Source of the DNA: Panulirus ornatus
Taxonomy: Eukaryota > Arthropoda > Malacostraca > Decapoda > Palinuridae
DNA: 64,000 nucleotides
Assembly (NCBI RefSeq): GCF_036320965.1
Contig: NC_092234.1
Location: 33,880,203-33,944,202, forward strand
Direction: 5' to 3'
Shown here: in pieces, positions 21,297 through 35,416 of the stretch
Layout of the letters: every line of letters begins with the position of its first letter
Position numbering within the stretch: position 1 is the stretch's first letter
Notes under the pieces: generated by a model
What the model was told of the DNA's origin: nothing
What the model saw: the letters and a program-made list of their open reading frames with translations, nothing else
The model's database searches: none
Program-made: the position numbers and the translations under genes

Positions 21297-24045
21297 TTCT
21301 AAAAATGGGAAACAGAAGGAGTCACGCAGGGAGTGCTCATCCTCCTCGTAGACTCAGATTGGGGTGTCTAAATGTTTGTGGATGTAACCAAGATGTGAAA
21401 AAAGGAGAGATAGGTAGTATGTTTGAGGAAAGGAACCTGGATGTTTTGGCTCTGAGTGAAACGAAGCTCAAGGGTAAAGGGGAAGAGTGGTTTGGGAATG
21501 TCTTGGGAGTAAAGTCAGGGGTTAGTGAGAGGACAAGAGCAAGGGAAGGAGTAGCAACACTCCTGAAACAGGAGTTGTGGGAGTATGTGATAGAATGTAA
21601 GGAAGTAAATTCTTGATTAATATGGGTAAAACTGAAAGTTGATGGAGAGAGATGGGTGATTATTGGTGCATATGCACCTGGGCATGAGAAGAAAGATCAT
21701 GAGAGGCAAGTATACGTATGTAAGTAGGAGAGATGACCAGAGAGCGTTATTGGATTATGTGTTAATTGACAGGCGCGCGAAAGAGAGACTTTTGGATGTT
21801 AATGTGCTGAGAGGTGCAACTGGAGGGATGTCTGATCATTATCTTGTGGAGGCTAAGGTGAAGATTTGTATGGGTTTTCAGAAAAGAAGAGTGAATGTTG
21901 GGGTGAAGAGGGTGGTGAGAGTAAGTGAGCTTGGGAAGGAGACTTGTGTGAGGAAGTACCAGGAGAGACTGAGTACAGAATGGAAAAAGGTGAGAACAAT
22001 GGAAGTAAGGGGAGTGGGGGAGGAATGGGATGTATTTAGGGAATCAGTGATGGATTACGCAAAAGATGCTTGTGGCATGAGAAGTGTGGGAGGTGGGTTG
22101 ATTAGAAAGGGTAGTGAGTGGTGGGTTGAAGAAGTAAGATTACTAGTGAAAGAGAAGAGAGAGGCATTTGGATGATTTTTGCAGGGAAAAATGCAATTGA
22201 GTGGGAGATGTATAAAAGAGACAGGAGGTCAAGAGAAAGGTGCAAGAGGTGAAAAAGAGGGCAAATGAGAGTTGGGGTGAGAGAGTATCATTAAATTTTA
22301 GGGAGAATAAAAAGATGTTCTGGAAGGAGGTAAATAAAGTGCGTAAGACAAGGGAGCAAATGGGAACTTCAGTGAAGGGCGCAAATGGGGAGGTGATAAC
22401 AAAGTAGTGGTGATATGAGAAGGAGATGGAGTGAGTATTTTGAAGGTTTGTTGAATGTGTTTGATGATAGAGTGGCAGATATAGGGTGTTTTGGTCGAGG
22501 TGGTGTGCAAAGTGGGAGGGTTAGGGAAAATGATTTGGTAAACAGAGAAGAGGTAGTAAAAGCTTTGCGGAAGACGAAAGCCGGCAAGGCAGCATGTTTG
22601 GATGGTATTGCAGTGGAATTTATTAAAAAAGGGGATGACTGTATTGTTGACTGGTTGGTAAGGTTATTTAATGTATGTATGACTCATGGTGAGGTGCCTG
22701 AGGATTGGCGGAATGCGTGCATAGTGCCATTGTACAAAGGCAAAGAGGATAAGAGTGAGTGCTCAAATTACAGAGGTATAAGTTTGTTGAATATTCCTGG
22801 TAAATTATATGGGAGGGTATTGATTGAGAGGGTGAAGGCATGTACAGAGCATCAGATTGGGGAAGAGCAGTGTGGTTTCAGAAGTGGTAGAGGATGTGTG
22901 GATCAGGTGTTTGCTTTGAAGAATGTTTGTGAGAAATACTTAGAAAAGCAAATGGATTTGTATGTAGCATTTATGGATCTGGAGAAGGCATATGATAGAG
23001 TTGATAGAGATGCTCTGTGGAAGGTATTAAGAATATATGGTGTGGGAGGCAAGTTGTTAGAAGCAGTGAAAAGTTTTTATCGAGGATGTAAGGCATGTGT
23101 ACGTGTAGGAAGAGAGGAAAGTGATTGGTTCTCAGTGAATGTAGGTTTGCGGCAGGGGTGTGTGATGTCTCCATGGTTGTTTAATTTGTTTATGGATGGG
23201 GTTGTTAGGGAGGTGAATGCAAGAGTTTTGGAAAGAGGGGCAAGTATGAAGTCTGTTGTGGATGAGAGAGCTTGGGAAGTGAGTCAGTTGTTGTTCGCTG
23301 ATGATACAGCGTTGGTGGCTGATTCATGTAAAAAACTGCAGAAGCTGGTGAGTGAGTTTGGTAAAATGTGTGAAAGAAGAAAGTTGAGAGTAAATGTGAA
23401 TAAGAGCAAGGTTATTAGGTACAGTAGGGTTGAGGGTCAAGTCAACTGGGAGGTAAGTTTGAATGGAGAAAAACTGGAGGAAGTGAAGTGTTTTAGATAT
23501 CTGGGAGTAGAGTTGGCAGGGGATGGAACCATGGAAGCGGAAGTGAATCATAGGGTGGGGGAGGGGGCGAAAATCCTGGGAGCCTTGAAGAATGTGTGGA
23601 AGTCGAGAACATTATCTCGGAAAGCAAAAATGGGTATGTTTGAAGGAATAGTGGTTCCATCAATGTTGTATGGTTGTGAGGCGTGGGCTATGAATAGAGT
23701 TGTGCGCGGGAGGGTGGATGTGCTGGAAATGAGATGTTTGAGGACAATGTGTGGTGTGAGGTGGTTTGATCGAGTAAGTAATGTAAGGGTATGAGAGATG
23801 TGTGGAAATAAAAAGAGCGTGGTTGAGAGAGCAGAAGAGGGTGTTTTGAAATGGTTTGGGCACATGGAGAGGATGAGTGAGGAAAGATTGACCAAGAGGA
23901 TATATGTGTCGGAGGCGGAGGGAATGAGAAGTGGGAGACCAAATTGGAGGTGGAAAGATGGAGTGAAAAAGATTTTGAGTGATCGGGGCCTGAACATGCA
24001 GGAGGGTGAAAGGCGGGAAAGGAATAGAGTGAATTGGATCGATGT

Positions 24046-24049
<4 letters not shown>
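21297..24049 (+). mobile_element. Family A LINE 'X', near full length, 3' end lost
   Basis: A 5' UTR remnant at 21297 is followed by an endonuclease starting MGNRRSHAGSAHPPRR. It is interrupted by a TGA after EVNS (CGA to TGA) near 21614. About 240 nt between DHERQ and KYTYVSRR is deleted and removes the GDLNAK catalytic block. RT is open from 22415 to 23794. A second nonsense change (AGA to TGA) follows NVRV at about 23791, and the frame then continues to 24047. The element stops at GTGGTATA, merging into (TA)n before the normal stop codon. It sits in intron 2 of the host gene, in antisense orientation. Confidence 0.87.
22415..23794 (+). pseudogene. Family A reverse transcriptase domain, open 459-codon stretch of copy X
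   Basis: The longest RT stretch in the window. Order of motifs: [81 protein letters not shown] (palm, first Asp), GLRQGCVMSPWLFNLFMDG, LLFADDTALVADS (catalytic Asp pair intact), LRVNVNKSKVIRY, FRYLGVELAGDGTM and MLYGCEAWAMNRVVRGR. The RT core is intact. The element as a whole is dead because the endonuclease is stopped and partly deleted, and the C-terminus carries a nonsense codon. Confidence 0.85.

Positions 24050-24110
<61 letters not shown>
24047..24110. repeat. (TA)n microsatellite
   Basis: TA array with one GT interruption joins the truncated 3' edge of LINE X to an S repeat. Duplicated at 27286-27340. Confidence 0.95.
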
Positions 24111-24362
24111 TATCCCTGGGGATAGGGGAGAAAGAATACTTCCCATGTATTCCCTGCGTGTCGCAGAAGGAGACTAAAAGGGAAGGGAGCGGGGGCTGGA
24201 AATCTTCCCCTCATTTTTTTTTTTTTTTTTTTTTAATTTCCAAAGGAAGGAACAGAGAAGGGGGCCGGGTGAGGATATTCGCTCAGAGGCCCAGTCCTCT
24301 GTTCTTAACGCTACCTTGCTAATGCAGGAAATGGCGAATAGTTTGAAAAAAAGAAAAGAATA
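24111..24362 (+). mobile_element. S repeat (LINE-derived, non-autonomous), duplicate 1
   Basis: About 250 bp. Head TATCCCTGGGGATAGGGG, then ATTCCCTGCGTG, GACTAAAAGGGAAGGG and GGGGGCTGGAAAT, matching the family A 5' UTR. A T-run and AATTTCCAAAGGAAGGAAC follow. The tail CTACCTTGCTAATGCAGG resembles the family A 3' tail block. It ends in a GAAAAAAAGAAAAG tract. No ORF. Confidence 0.8.
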
Positions 24363-24431
24363 TATATGTGCATAAATAGCACATATAGACGGGCACTACC
24401 ATATAACGTACTACCCTCAAACAGCCTCCCA

Positions 24432-27283
24432 GAGGTAGGAGAAGAAGAATTCTACCTACGTATTCCCTGCTTGTCATAGGCGAATAAAGTGGGTGGGAGC
24501 AGTGGGCTGGAAACCATCCCCTTCTTGTGTATAAATGTGAGGATGTAACCAAGATGAGAAGAGAGGAGAGATAGGAAGTATGTTTGAGAAATGAAACCTG
24601 GATGTCCTTTCTCTGTGTGAAGCAAATCTCAAGGGTACGAGGGAAGAATGGTTTGGAAAGTTCTTGGGAGTAAAGTCAGGGGCTGGTGAGAGGACTACTG
24701 CAGCAGGAGTTGTGTGAATATGTGATAGAGTATAAAAAAGTAAATTCTAGATTGATGTGGGTTAAACTGAAAGAGGATAGCGAGAGATGAGTTATTATCA
24801 TTATTGGTGCTTATGCACCTGGTCATGAGAAGAAAGTTCATGAGAGACAAGTGTTTTGGGAGCAGTTGAGTGAGTGTGTCAGCATTTTTGGTGTATGAGA
24901 CCAGGTATTAGTGATGAGTGATTTAAATGTGCAGGTAAGTAATGTGGTAGTTGAGGGTATAATTGGTGCGCATGGGGTATTCAGTGATATGAATGGAAAT
25001 GGTGAAGAGTTTGTGGAGTTGTGTCCTGAAAATATAATTTCATACATAAGTGAGTAGGAAAGACAGTCAATGGGCATTATTAGATTGATTACACGTTAAC
25101 TGACAGGAATGTAATAGAGAGACTAGGATGTAAATGTGCCAAGAGGGGCAACCAGTGGGATGTCTGATCACTATGTAACAGAAGTGAGGGGTGAAGGTTT
25201 GTATGAGTTTTCGAAAAAGAAGAGACAGTATCGGGGAGAAGAGAGTGGTGAGAGTAAGTGAGCTTAGAAAGAAGACTTGTGTGAAGAAATACCAGTAGAG
25301 ATTGAGTGTAGAATGGCAAAAGGTGAGAGCAAATGAAGTGAGTAGAGTGAGTGAGGAATGGGAGGTATTTAGCTAAGTAGTGATAGCATGCAAAAGAAAT
25401 GCACGTGGCATGCGAAAAGTGGGAGGTGGGCAGATTAAAAAGGGTAATGAGTGGTGGGATGAAGAAGTGAAGTTGCTACTGAAAGAGAAAAGAGAGGTGT
25501 TTGGGCGGTACTTACAAGGAAGGAATGCCAGTGATTGGGAGATGTATAAGAGAAAATGGCTGGAGGTCAAGGGGAAAGTGCAGGAGTTGAAAAAGAAGGC
25601 ATATGAGAGTTGGGGTAAGAGAGTACCATTAAACTTTAGTGAGGATATAAAGATGTTTTGGAAGGATGCAAATGATGTGCAAAAGGCAAAAGAACAAATG
25701 GGGACATCAGTGAAAGGAGCAAAAGGGGAAGGGAGTATTTTGAAGGATTGTTAAATTTGTTTGATGATAGAGTGGCAGAAGTAGGGTGTTTAGGTTAGGA
25801 TGGTATACATAGTAAGAGAGTCAGGGAGAGTGGTTTGGTGGAAAGAGAAGACGTGGCAAGGTAGCAGCATGGATGGTATTGCAGTTGAATTATTTAGAAA
25901 GTTGGTGACTGTGTTGTTGATTGGTTGGTAAGGATATTTAATGTGTGTATGGATTATGGTGAAGTGCCTGTATAAAATCAAAGGGGATAAAGGTGAGTGT
26001 TCAAACTACAAATGCAGAATTTTGTTGAGTGCACATGGAAATTTATATGGGAAATTGTTGATTGAGAGGATGAAGGCATGTACAGAGCATTAGAGTGGGG
26101 AGGCACAGTGTGTTTTCAGAAGTGGTAGAGGATGTGTGGATCAAAATGCTTGCTTTGAAGACTTTGTGTGAGAAATACTTAGAAAAACAGATGGATTTGC
26201 ATGTGGCATTTATGAACCTGAAGATTGCATATGATAGGGGTTGATAGCGATGCTTTGTGGAAGATCTTAAGAATGTATGGTGTGGGAGGTAAGCTGTTAG
26301 AACAGTGAGAAGTTTTTAACAAGTAAGTAAGGCATGTGCACGAGTAGGAAGAGAGGAAAGTGATTGGTATCCAATAAAGGTAGGTTTGCGGCAATGGAGT
26401 ATGATGTCACCATGGTTATTTAATTTGTCTATGGATGGGATGGGGAGGGAGGTAAATGGAAGAGTTTTGGAAAGAGGGCAAGTATGAAGTCTGTTGTGAA
26501 TGAGAGAGCTTGGGAAGTGAGTCAGTTGTTGTTCGCTGATGATACAGCGCTGGTGGCTGATTCATGTAAAAAACTGCAGAAGCTGGTGAGTGAGTTTGGT
26601 AAAATGTGTGAAAGAAGAAAGTTGAGAGTAAATGTGAATAAGAGCAAGGTTATTAGGTACAGTAGGGTTGAGGGTCAAGTCAACTGGGAGGTAAGTTTGA
26701 ATGGAGAAAAACTGGAGGAAGTGAAGTGTTTTAGATATCTGGGAGTAGAGTTGGCAGCGGATGGAACCATGGAAGCGGAAGTGAATCATAGGGTGGGGGA
26801 GGGGGCGAAAATCCTGGGAGCCTTGAAGAATGTGTGGAAGTCAAGAACATTATCTCGGAAAGCAAAAATGGGTATGTTTGAAGGAATAGTGGTTCCATCA
26901 ATGTTGTATGGTTGTGAGGCGTGGGCTATGAATAGAGTTGTGCGCAGGAGGGTGGATGTGCTGGAAATGAGATGTTTGAGGACAATGTGTGGTGTGAGGT
27001 GGTTTGATCGAGTAAGTAATGTAAGGGTATGAGAGATGTGTGGAAATAAAAAGAGCGTGGTTGAGAGAGCAGAAGAGGGTGTTTTGAAATGGTTTGGGCA
27101 CATGGAGAGGATGAGTGAGGAAAGATTGACCAAGAGGATATATGTGTCGGAGGCGGAGGGAACGAGAAGTGGGAGACCAAATTGGAGGTGGAAAGATGGA
27201 GTGAAAAAGATTTTGTGTGATCGGGGCCTGAACATGCAGGAGGGTGAAAGGCGGGAAAGGAATAGAGTGAATTGGATCGATGT

Positions 27284-27287
<4 letters not shown>
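24432..27287 (+). mobile_element. Chimeric family A LINE (5' part from copy Y, 3' part from copy X)
   Basis: From 24432 to about 26461 the sequence matches the old copy Y (27661 on) nearly base for base, including its stops and deletions. From about 26471 to 27287 it matches copy X, including the unusual VVPSMLYG and WAMNRVV residues and the AGA-to-TGA nonsense codon. The switch falls within AGAGTTTTGGA (26461-26471), common to both parents. The element is the recombinant product of a ~3.23-kb tandem duplication. The endonuclease half is full of stops; the RT C-terminal half is open at 26484-27032. Confidence 0.85.

Positions 27288-27340
<53 letters not shown>
27286..27340. repeat. (TA)n microsatellite (duplicate of 24047-24110)
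   Basis: Same junction as at 24047 but about 10 bp shorter, showing length change since the duplication. Confidence 0.95.
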
Positions 27341-27343
<3 letters not shown>

Positions 27344-27591
27344 CCCTGGGGATAGGGGAGAAAGAATACTTCCCATGTATTCCCTGCGTGTCGCAGAAGG
27401 AGACTAAAAGGGAAGGGAGCGGGGGCTGGAAATCTTCCCCTCATTTTTTTTTTTTTTTTTTTAATTTTCCAAAGGAAGGAACAGAGAAGGGGGCCGGGTG
27501 AGGATATTCGCTCAGAGGCCCAGTCCTCTGTTCTTAACGCTACCTTGCTAATGCAGGAAATGGCGAATAGTTTGAAAAAAAGAAAAGAATA
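27341..27591 (+). mobile_element. S repeat, duplicate 2
   Basis: Near-identical to 24111-24362. The homopolymer T-run is two bases shorter and one downstream base differs (GTGCGTAA against GTGCATAA). It is part of the tandem duplication, not an independent insertion. Confidence 0.8.
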
Positions 27592-27660
27592 TATATGTGC
27601 GTAAATAGCACATATAGACGGGCACTACCATATAACGTACTACCCTCAAACAGCCTCCCA

Positions 27661-30600
27661 GAGGTAGGAGAAGAAGAATTCTACCTACGTATTCCCTGCT
27701 TGTCATAGGCGAATAAAGTGGGTGGGAGCAGTGGGCTGGAAACCATCCCCTTCTTGTGTATAAATGTGAGGATGTAACCAAGATGAGAAGAGAGGAGAGA
27801 TAGGAAGTATGTTTGAGAAATGAAATCTGGATGTCCTTTCTCTGTGTGAAGCAAATCTCAAGGGTAAGAGGGAAGAATGGTTTGGAAAGTTCTTGGGAGT
27901 AAAGTCAGGGGCTGGTGAGAGGACTACTGCAGCAGGAGTTGTGTGAATATGTGATAGAGTATAAAAAAGTAAATTCTAGATTGATGTGGGTAAAACTGAA
28001 AGAGGATAGCGAGAGATGAGTTATTATCATTATTGGTGCTTATGCACCTGGTCATGAGAAGAAAGATCATGAGAGACAAGTGTTTTGGGAGCAGTTGAGT
28101 GAGTGTGTCAGCATTTTTGGTGTATGAGACCAGGTATTAGTGATGAGTGATTTAAATGTGCAGGTAAGTAATGTGGTAGTTGAGGGTATAATTGGTGCGC
28201 ATGGGGTATTCAGTGATATGAATGGAAATGGTGAAGAGTTTGTGGAGTTGTGTGCTGAAAATATAATTTCATACATAAGTGAGTAGGAAAGACAGTCAAT
28301 GGGCATTATTAGATTGATTACACGTTAACTGACAGGAATGTAATAGAGAGACTAGGATGTAAATGTGCCAAGAGGGGCAACCAGTGGGATGTCTGATCAC
28401 TATGTAACAGAAGTGAGGGGTGAAGGTTTGTATGAGTTTTCGAAAAAGAAGAGACAGTATCGGGGAGAAGAGAGTGGTGAGAGTAAATGAGCTTAGAAAG
28501 AAGACTTGTGTGAAGAAATACCAGTAGAGATTGAGTGTAGAATGGCAAAAGGTGAGAGCAAATGAAGTGAGTAGTGAGTGAGGAATGGGAGGTATTTAGC
28601 TAAGTAGTGATAGCATGCACAAGAAATGCACGTGGCATGCGAAAAGTGGGAGGTGGGCAGATTAAAAAGGGTAATGAGTGGTGGGATGAAGAAGTGAAGT
28701 TGCTACTGAAAGAGAAAAGAGAGGTGTTTGGGCGGTACTTACAAGGAAGGAATGCCAGTGATTGGGAGATGTATAAGAGAAAATGGCTGGAGGTCAAGGG
28801 GAAAGTGCAGGAGTTGAAAAAGAAGGCAAATGAGAGTTGGGGTAAGAGAGTACCATTAAACTTTAGTGAGGATATAAAGATGTTTTGGAAGGATGCAAAT
28901 GATGTGCAAAAGGCAAAAGAACAAATGGGGACATCAGTGAAAGGAGCAAAAGGGGAAGGGAGTATTTTGAAGGATTGTTAAATTTGTTTGATGATAGAGT
29001 GGCAGAAGTAGGGTGTTTAGGTTAGGATGGTATACATAGTAAGAGAGTCAGGGAGAGTGGTTTGGTGGAAAGAGAAGACGTGGCAAGGTAGCAGCATGGA
29101 TGGTATTGCAGTTGAATTATTTAGAAAGTTGGTGACTGTGTTGTTGATTGGTTGGTAAGGATATTTAATGTGTGTATGGATTATGGTGAAGTGCCTGTAT
29201 AAAATCAAAGGGGATAAAGGTGAGTGTTCAAACTACAAATGCAGAATTTTGTTGAGTGCACATGAAATTTATATGGGAAATTGTTGATTGAGAGGATGAA
29301 GGCATGTACAGAGCATTAGAGTGGGGAGGCACAGTGTGTTTTCAGAAGTGGTAGAGGATGTGTGGATCAAAATGCTTGCTTTGAAGACTTTGTGTGAGAA
29401 ATACTTAGAAAAACAGATGGATTTGCATGTGGCATTTATGAACCTGAAGATTGCATATGATAGGGGTTGATAGCTATGCTTTGTGGAAGATCTTAAGAAT
29501 GTATGGTGTGGGAGGTAAGCTGTTAGAACAGTGAGAAGTTTTTAACAAGTAAGTAAGGCATGTGCACGAGTAGGAAGAGAGGAAAGTGATTGGTTTCCAA
29601 TAAAGGTAGGTTTGCGGCAATGGAGTATGATGTCACCATGGTTATTTAATTTGTCTATGGATGGGATGGGGAGGGAGGTAAATGGAAGAGTTTTGGAGAT
29701 AGAGGCAAGTATGCAGTCTGTTGGGATAAGAGGGCCTGGGAAGTGAGTCAGTTGCTCTTTGCCGAAGATACAGCAGTGGTGGTTGATTCGAGTGAGAAAT
29801 TGCAGAGGTTGGTGACTGATTTTGGAAGTGTGTGAAAGGAGAAAGTTGAAAGTAAATGTGATTGTAAGCAAGGTTATTTGGTTCAACAGGGTTGAGTGAT
29901 AAGCTAGTTGGGATTGTGAATTTGAACGGAGAAAAATTGGTGGAAGTGAGGTGTTTTAGATATCTGGGAGTGGACTTGGCAGTGAATTGAACCATGGAAA
30001 TGGAAGTGAGTCATAGGAGAAGGCGAAGGTTCTAGGGGCAATGAAGAATGTGTGGAGAGAACATTATCCCAGGAAGCAAAATCGGATATGTTTGAAGGAA
30101 TAGTAGTTCCAACAATGTTATATGGTTGCAAGGCATGGGCTAAAGGGGTTGTGCGGAGGAGGGTGGATGTATTGGAAATGGAATCTTTAAGGACAGTATA
30201 TGGTGTGAGGTGTTTTGATCAAAGCAATGAATAGGTAAGAAAGATGTGTGCTGATAAAAAGAGTGCGGTTGAGAGACCAGAAGAGGATGTGTTGAAATAG
30301 TTTGGACATATGGAGAGAATAAGTTAGGAAAGATTGACAAAGAGGATATATGTGTCAGAAGTGCAAGAAACAAGGAGAAGCAGGAAAGCAGAGAGGAGGT
30401 GGAAGGATGGAGTATAAAAGATTTTGAGGAATCCGGACCTGAACGTGCAGGAGCATGAAAGGCGTGGAACGACATGGTATGTTGAGGTCAACGTGCCGTG
30501 AATGGATGAATCAGGGCATGTGAAGTGTGTGGGGTAAAACATAGAAAGGTCTGTGGGGTTTGGAAGTGGATAGGAAACTCTGGATGCCAGCAGATGTGGT

Positions 30601-30785
30601 CTTTCTTCACTATGTTTCCAGGTGTTACCTCGTTGACACAGGGGGAGACGATGCTGTTTTCTGTGGGGCAGGGTGCACTAGGAATGGATAAAGGCAAGCA
30701 AATATGAACATATATGTGTAAGTTGATTGGTCTTTCTCCATGTTTACTGGCACTACCTCTCTAACACGGGAAACAGCAATTAACA
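27661..30785 (+). mobile_element. Family A LINE 'Y', old, near full length, long 3' UTR
   Basis: A diverged 5' UTR (27661-27770) is followed by a decayed endonuclease and linker with multiple stops. An open linker piece at 28607-28981 includes NEWWDEEVKLLLKEKREVFG and WGKRVPLNFSEDIKMFW. The RT is also decayed; CEDFV replaces the normal DQVFALK context near 29370, and FADD has become FAED near 29756. The C-terminal part reaches about 30475, and the long 3' UTR has two tail blocks (TGTTACCTCGTTGACACAGG near 30622 and CACTACCTCTCTAACACGGG near 30751). It ends near 30785, where a minus-strand copy begins. Confidence 0.8.
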
Positions 30786-32162
30786 CATGCACATATTCAT
30801 ACCTATGCATTTCAACGCATACATACAGACACAGACATATACATGTATACACATGTACAAATTCATACTTGCTGCCTTCATCCATTCCCATCGTCACCCC
30901 GCAACACATGGAATAGCATCCTATCCCCCCCTTCTTCCGGTGAGGTAGTGAAAGAAAAAGACAAAAAAGGCCACATTTATTCACACTCAGTCTATAGCTG
31001 TCATGTGCAATGCACCGAAACCACTGCTCCCTTTCCATATCCAGGCTCCACAGACCTTTCCATGGTTTACCATAGACACTTCACATGCCCTGGTTCAATC
31101 CACTGAGAGCACGTCGACCCCGGTATACCACATCGTTCCAATTCACTCTATTCCTTTCACGCCTTTTCACTCCATCCCTCCACCTCCAATTTGGTCTTCT
31201 GCTTCTCCTCATTCCCTCCACCTCTGACACATATATCCTCTTGGTCAATCTTTCCTCACTCATTCTCTCCATGTGACCAAACCATTTCAACGCACCCTTT
31301 TCTGCTCTATCAACCAATTTCATTTATTACCAAACATCTCTCTTACCCTTTCATTATTCACTCGATCAAACCACCTTACACCACATATTGTCCTCAAACA
31401 TCTCATTTCCAACACATCCACCCTGCTTTGTACAACCCTATCTATAACCCATGCCTCACAACCACATAACATTGTTGGAATCACTATTCCTTCAAACATA
31501 CCCATTTTTGCTCTCCGAGATAACGTTCTCACCTTCCACACATTCACCAATGCCACCAGAACCTTCACCCCCTTCCCCACCCTGTGACTCACATCCACTT
31601 CCATGCTTCCATCCGCCGCTAAGTCCACTCCCAGATATCTAAAACGCTTCACTTCCTCCAGTTTTTCTCCATTCAAACTTACCTCCCAATTAACTTGTCC
31701 CTCAACCCTAATGAACCTATAATGACCTTGCTCTTATTCACATTTACTCTCAGATTTCTTCCTTCACACACTTTACCATACTCAGTCACCAACTTCTGCA
31801 GTTTCTCACCCAAATCAGCCAACAGCGCTGTATCATCAGCAAATAACAATTGACCACTTCCCAAGCCCTCTCATCCACAACAGCCTGCATTCTTGCCCCT
31901 CTCCAAAACTCTTGCATTCACCTTCCTAACCACCTCATCCATAAGCATATCAAACAACCATGGAGACATTACGTACCCCTGCCACAAACCTGACATTCAC
32001 TGGGAACCAATTACTTTCCTCTCTTCCTACTCGTACACATACCTTACATCCTTGGTAAAAACTTTTCACTGCTTCTAGCAACTTACCTCCCACACCATAT
32101 ACTCTTAAAACCTTCCATAAAGCATTGATATCAACCCTATCATATGCCTTCTCCAGATTCAT
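30786..32162 (-). mobile_element. Family A LINE, long form, truncated at both ends
   Basis: The minus-strand copy begins inside its long 3' UTR at 30786, so its own tail is missing, and is joined tail-to-tail to copy Y. Coding landmarks: EEVKRFRYLGVDLAADG near 31650, LLFADDTALLADL near 31845 and NLEKAYDRVDINALWK near 32160. It ends in CATATATA at 32162 and meets a plus-strand copy across a 12-bp TA tract. Confidence 0.8.
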
Positions 32163-32171
32163 ATATATATA

Positions 32172-33290
<1,119 letters not shown>

Positions 33291-33300
33291 TATTTATTTA

Positions 33301-35095
33301 TTGTGCTTTGTCGCTGTCTCCCGCGTTAGCGAGGTAGCGCAAGGAAACAGACGAAAGAATGGCGCAACCCGCCACATACACATGTATATACATACACGTC
33401 CACACACGCAAATATACATACCTGTACATCTCAACGTATACATATATATACACATATAGACATATACATATATACACATGTACATAATTCGTACTGTCTG
33501 CCTTTACTCATTCCCATCGCCACCCCGCCACACATGAAATAACAAACCCCTCCCCCCCTCATGTGCGCAAGGTAGCGCTACGAAGACAACAAAGGCTCCA
33601 TTCGTTCACACTCAGTCTCTATCTGTCATGTAATAATGCACCGAAACCACAGCTCCCTTTCCACATCCAGGCCCCACAGAACTTTCCATGGTTTACCCCA
33701 GACGCTTCACATGCCCTGGTTCAATCCATTGACAGATGTCGACCCCGGTATACCACATCGATCCAATGCACTCTATTCCTTGCACGCCTTTCACCCTCCT
33801 GCATGTTCAGGCCCTGATCACTCAAAATCTTTTTCACTCCATCTTTCCACCTCTAATTTGGTCTCCCACTTCTCCTCGTTCCCTCCACCTCTGACACATA
33901 TATCCTCTTGGTCATCTTTCCTCACTCATTCTCTCCATGTGACCAAACCATTTCAAAACACCCTCTTCTGCTCTCTCAACCACACTCTTTTTATTGCCAC
34001 ACATCTCTCTTACCCTTTCATTACTTACTCGATCAAACCACCTCACACCACATATTGTCCTCAAATATCTCATTTCCAGCAAATCAACCCTCCTCCGCAC
34101 AACTCTATCCATAGCCCACGCCTTGCAACCATACAACATTGTTGGAACCACTATTCCTTCAAACATACCCATTTTTGCTTTCCGAGATAATGTTCTCAAC
34201 TTCCACACATTCTTCAAGGCTCCCAGGATTTTCGCCCCCTCCCCCAACCTATGACTCACTTCCGCTTCCATGGTTCCATCCGCTGCCAACTCTACTCCCA
34301 GATATCTAAAACACTTCACTTCCTCCAGTTTTTCTCCATTCAAACTTACCTCCCAGTTGACTTGACCCTCAACCCTACTGTACCTAATAACCTTGCTCTT
34401 ATTCACATTTACTCTCAACTTTCTTCTTTCACACATTTTACCAAACTCACTCACCAGCTTCTGCAGTTTTTTTTACATGAATCAGCCACCAGCGCTGTAT
34501 CATCAGCGAACAACAACTGACTCGCTTCCCAAGCTCTCTCATCCACAACAGACTGCATACTTGCCCCTCTTTCCAAAGCCCTTGCATTCACCTCCCGAAC
34601 AACCCCATCCATAAACAGATTAAACAACCATGGAGACATCACACACCCCTGCCGCAAACCTACATTCACTGAGAACCAATCACTTCCCTCTCTTCTTACA
34701 CGTACACATGCCTTACATCCTCGATAAAAACTTTTCACAGCTTCTAACAACTTGCCTCCCACACCATATATTCTTAATACCTTCCACAGAGCATCTCTAT
34801 CAACTCTATCATAAATGCTACAGACAAATCCATTTGCTTTTCTAAGTATTTCTCACAAACATTCTTCAAAGCAAACACCTGATCCACACATCCTCTACCA
34901 CTTCTGAAACCACACTGCTCTTCCCCAGTCTGATGCTCTGTACATGCCTTCACCCTCTCAATCAATACCCTCCCATATAATTTCCCAGGAATACTCAACA
35001 AACTTGTACCTCTGTAATTTGAGCACTCACCTTTGTCCCCTTTGCCTTTGTACAATGGCACTATGCAAGCATTCCGCCAATTCTCAGGCACCTCA
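33301..35095 (-). mobile_element. Family A LINE, 5'-truncated, long 3' UTR
   Basis: The minus-strand copy has its tail block near 33315, a long 3' UTR to about 33720, and RT coding to 35095. Open stretches are 33912-34454 (SEFGKMCERRKLRVNVNKSK), 34451-34762 ([26 protein letters not shown]) and 34774-35095 ([37 protein letters not shown]). A T insertion near 34470 and a deletion near 34813 (LEKAYDR lost) break the frame. The 5' edge reads CTCACCATA, whose ATA is shared with the adjoining (TA)n. Confidence 0.84.

Positions 35096-35170
<75 letters not shown>
35096..35170. repeat. (TA)n microsatellite
   Basis: About 37 TA units lie between a truncated minus-strand LINE and a plus-strand solo tail. 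Confidence 0.95.
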
Positions 35171-35174
<4 letters not shown>

Positions 35175-35292
35175 TGTGTGGACATGTATGTATATACATG
35201 TGTATGTGGGCGGGTTGGGCCATTCTTTCGTCTGTTTCCTTGCGCTACCTCGCTAACGAGGGAGACAGCAACAAAGCAAAATAGACAAAAAA

Positions 35293-35310
<18 letters not shown>
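35171..35310 (+). mobile_element. Solo family A 3' tail
   Basis: Starts TGCGTGTGTGGACATG and runs through GGGTTGGGCC, CGTCTGTTTCCTTGCG and CTACCTCGCTAACGAGGG to a ~25-base A-run. No coding sequence. TA arrays flank it on both sides. Confidence 0.8.
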
Positions 35311-35367
<57 letters not shown>

Positions 35368-35369
35368 AT

Positions 35370-35413
<44 letters not shown>
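35311..35413. repeat. (TA)n microsatellite
   Basis: TA array with a TGTGTGTATAGG interruption between a solo LINE tail and an S repeat. Confidence 0.95.
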
Positions 35414-35416
<3 letters not shown>

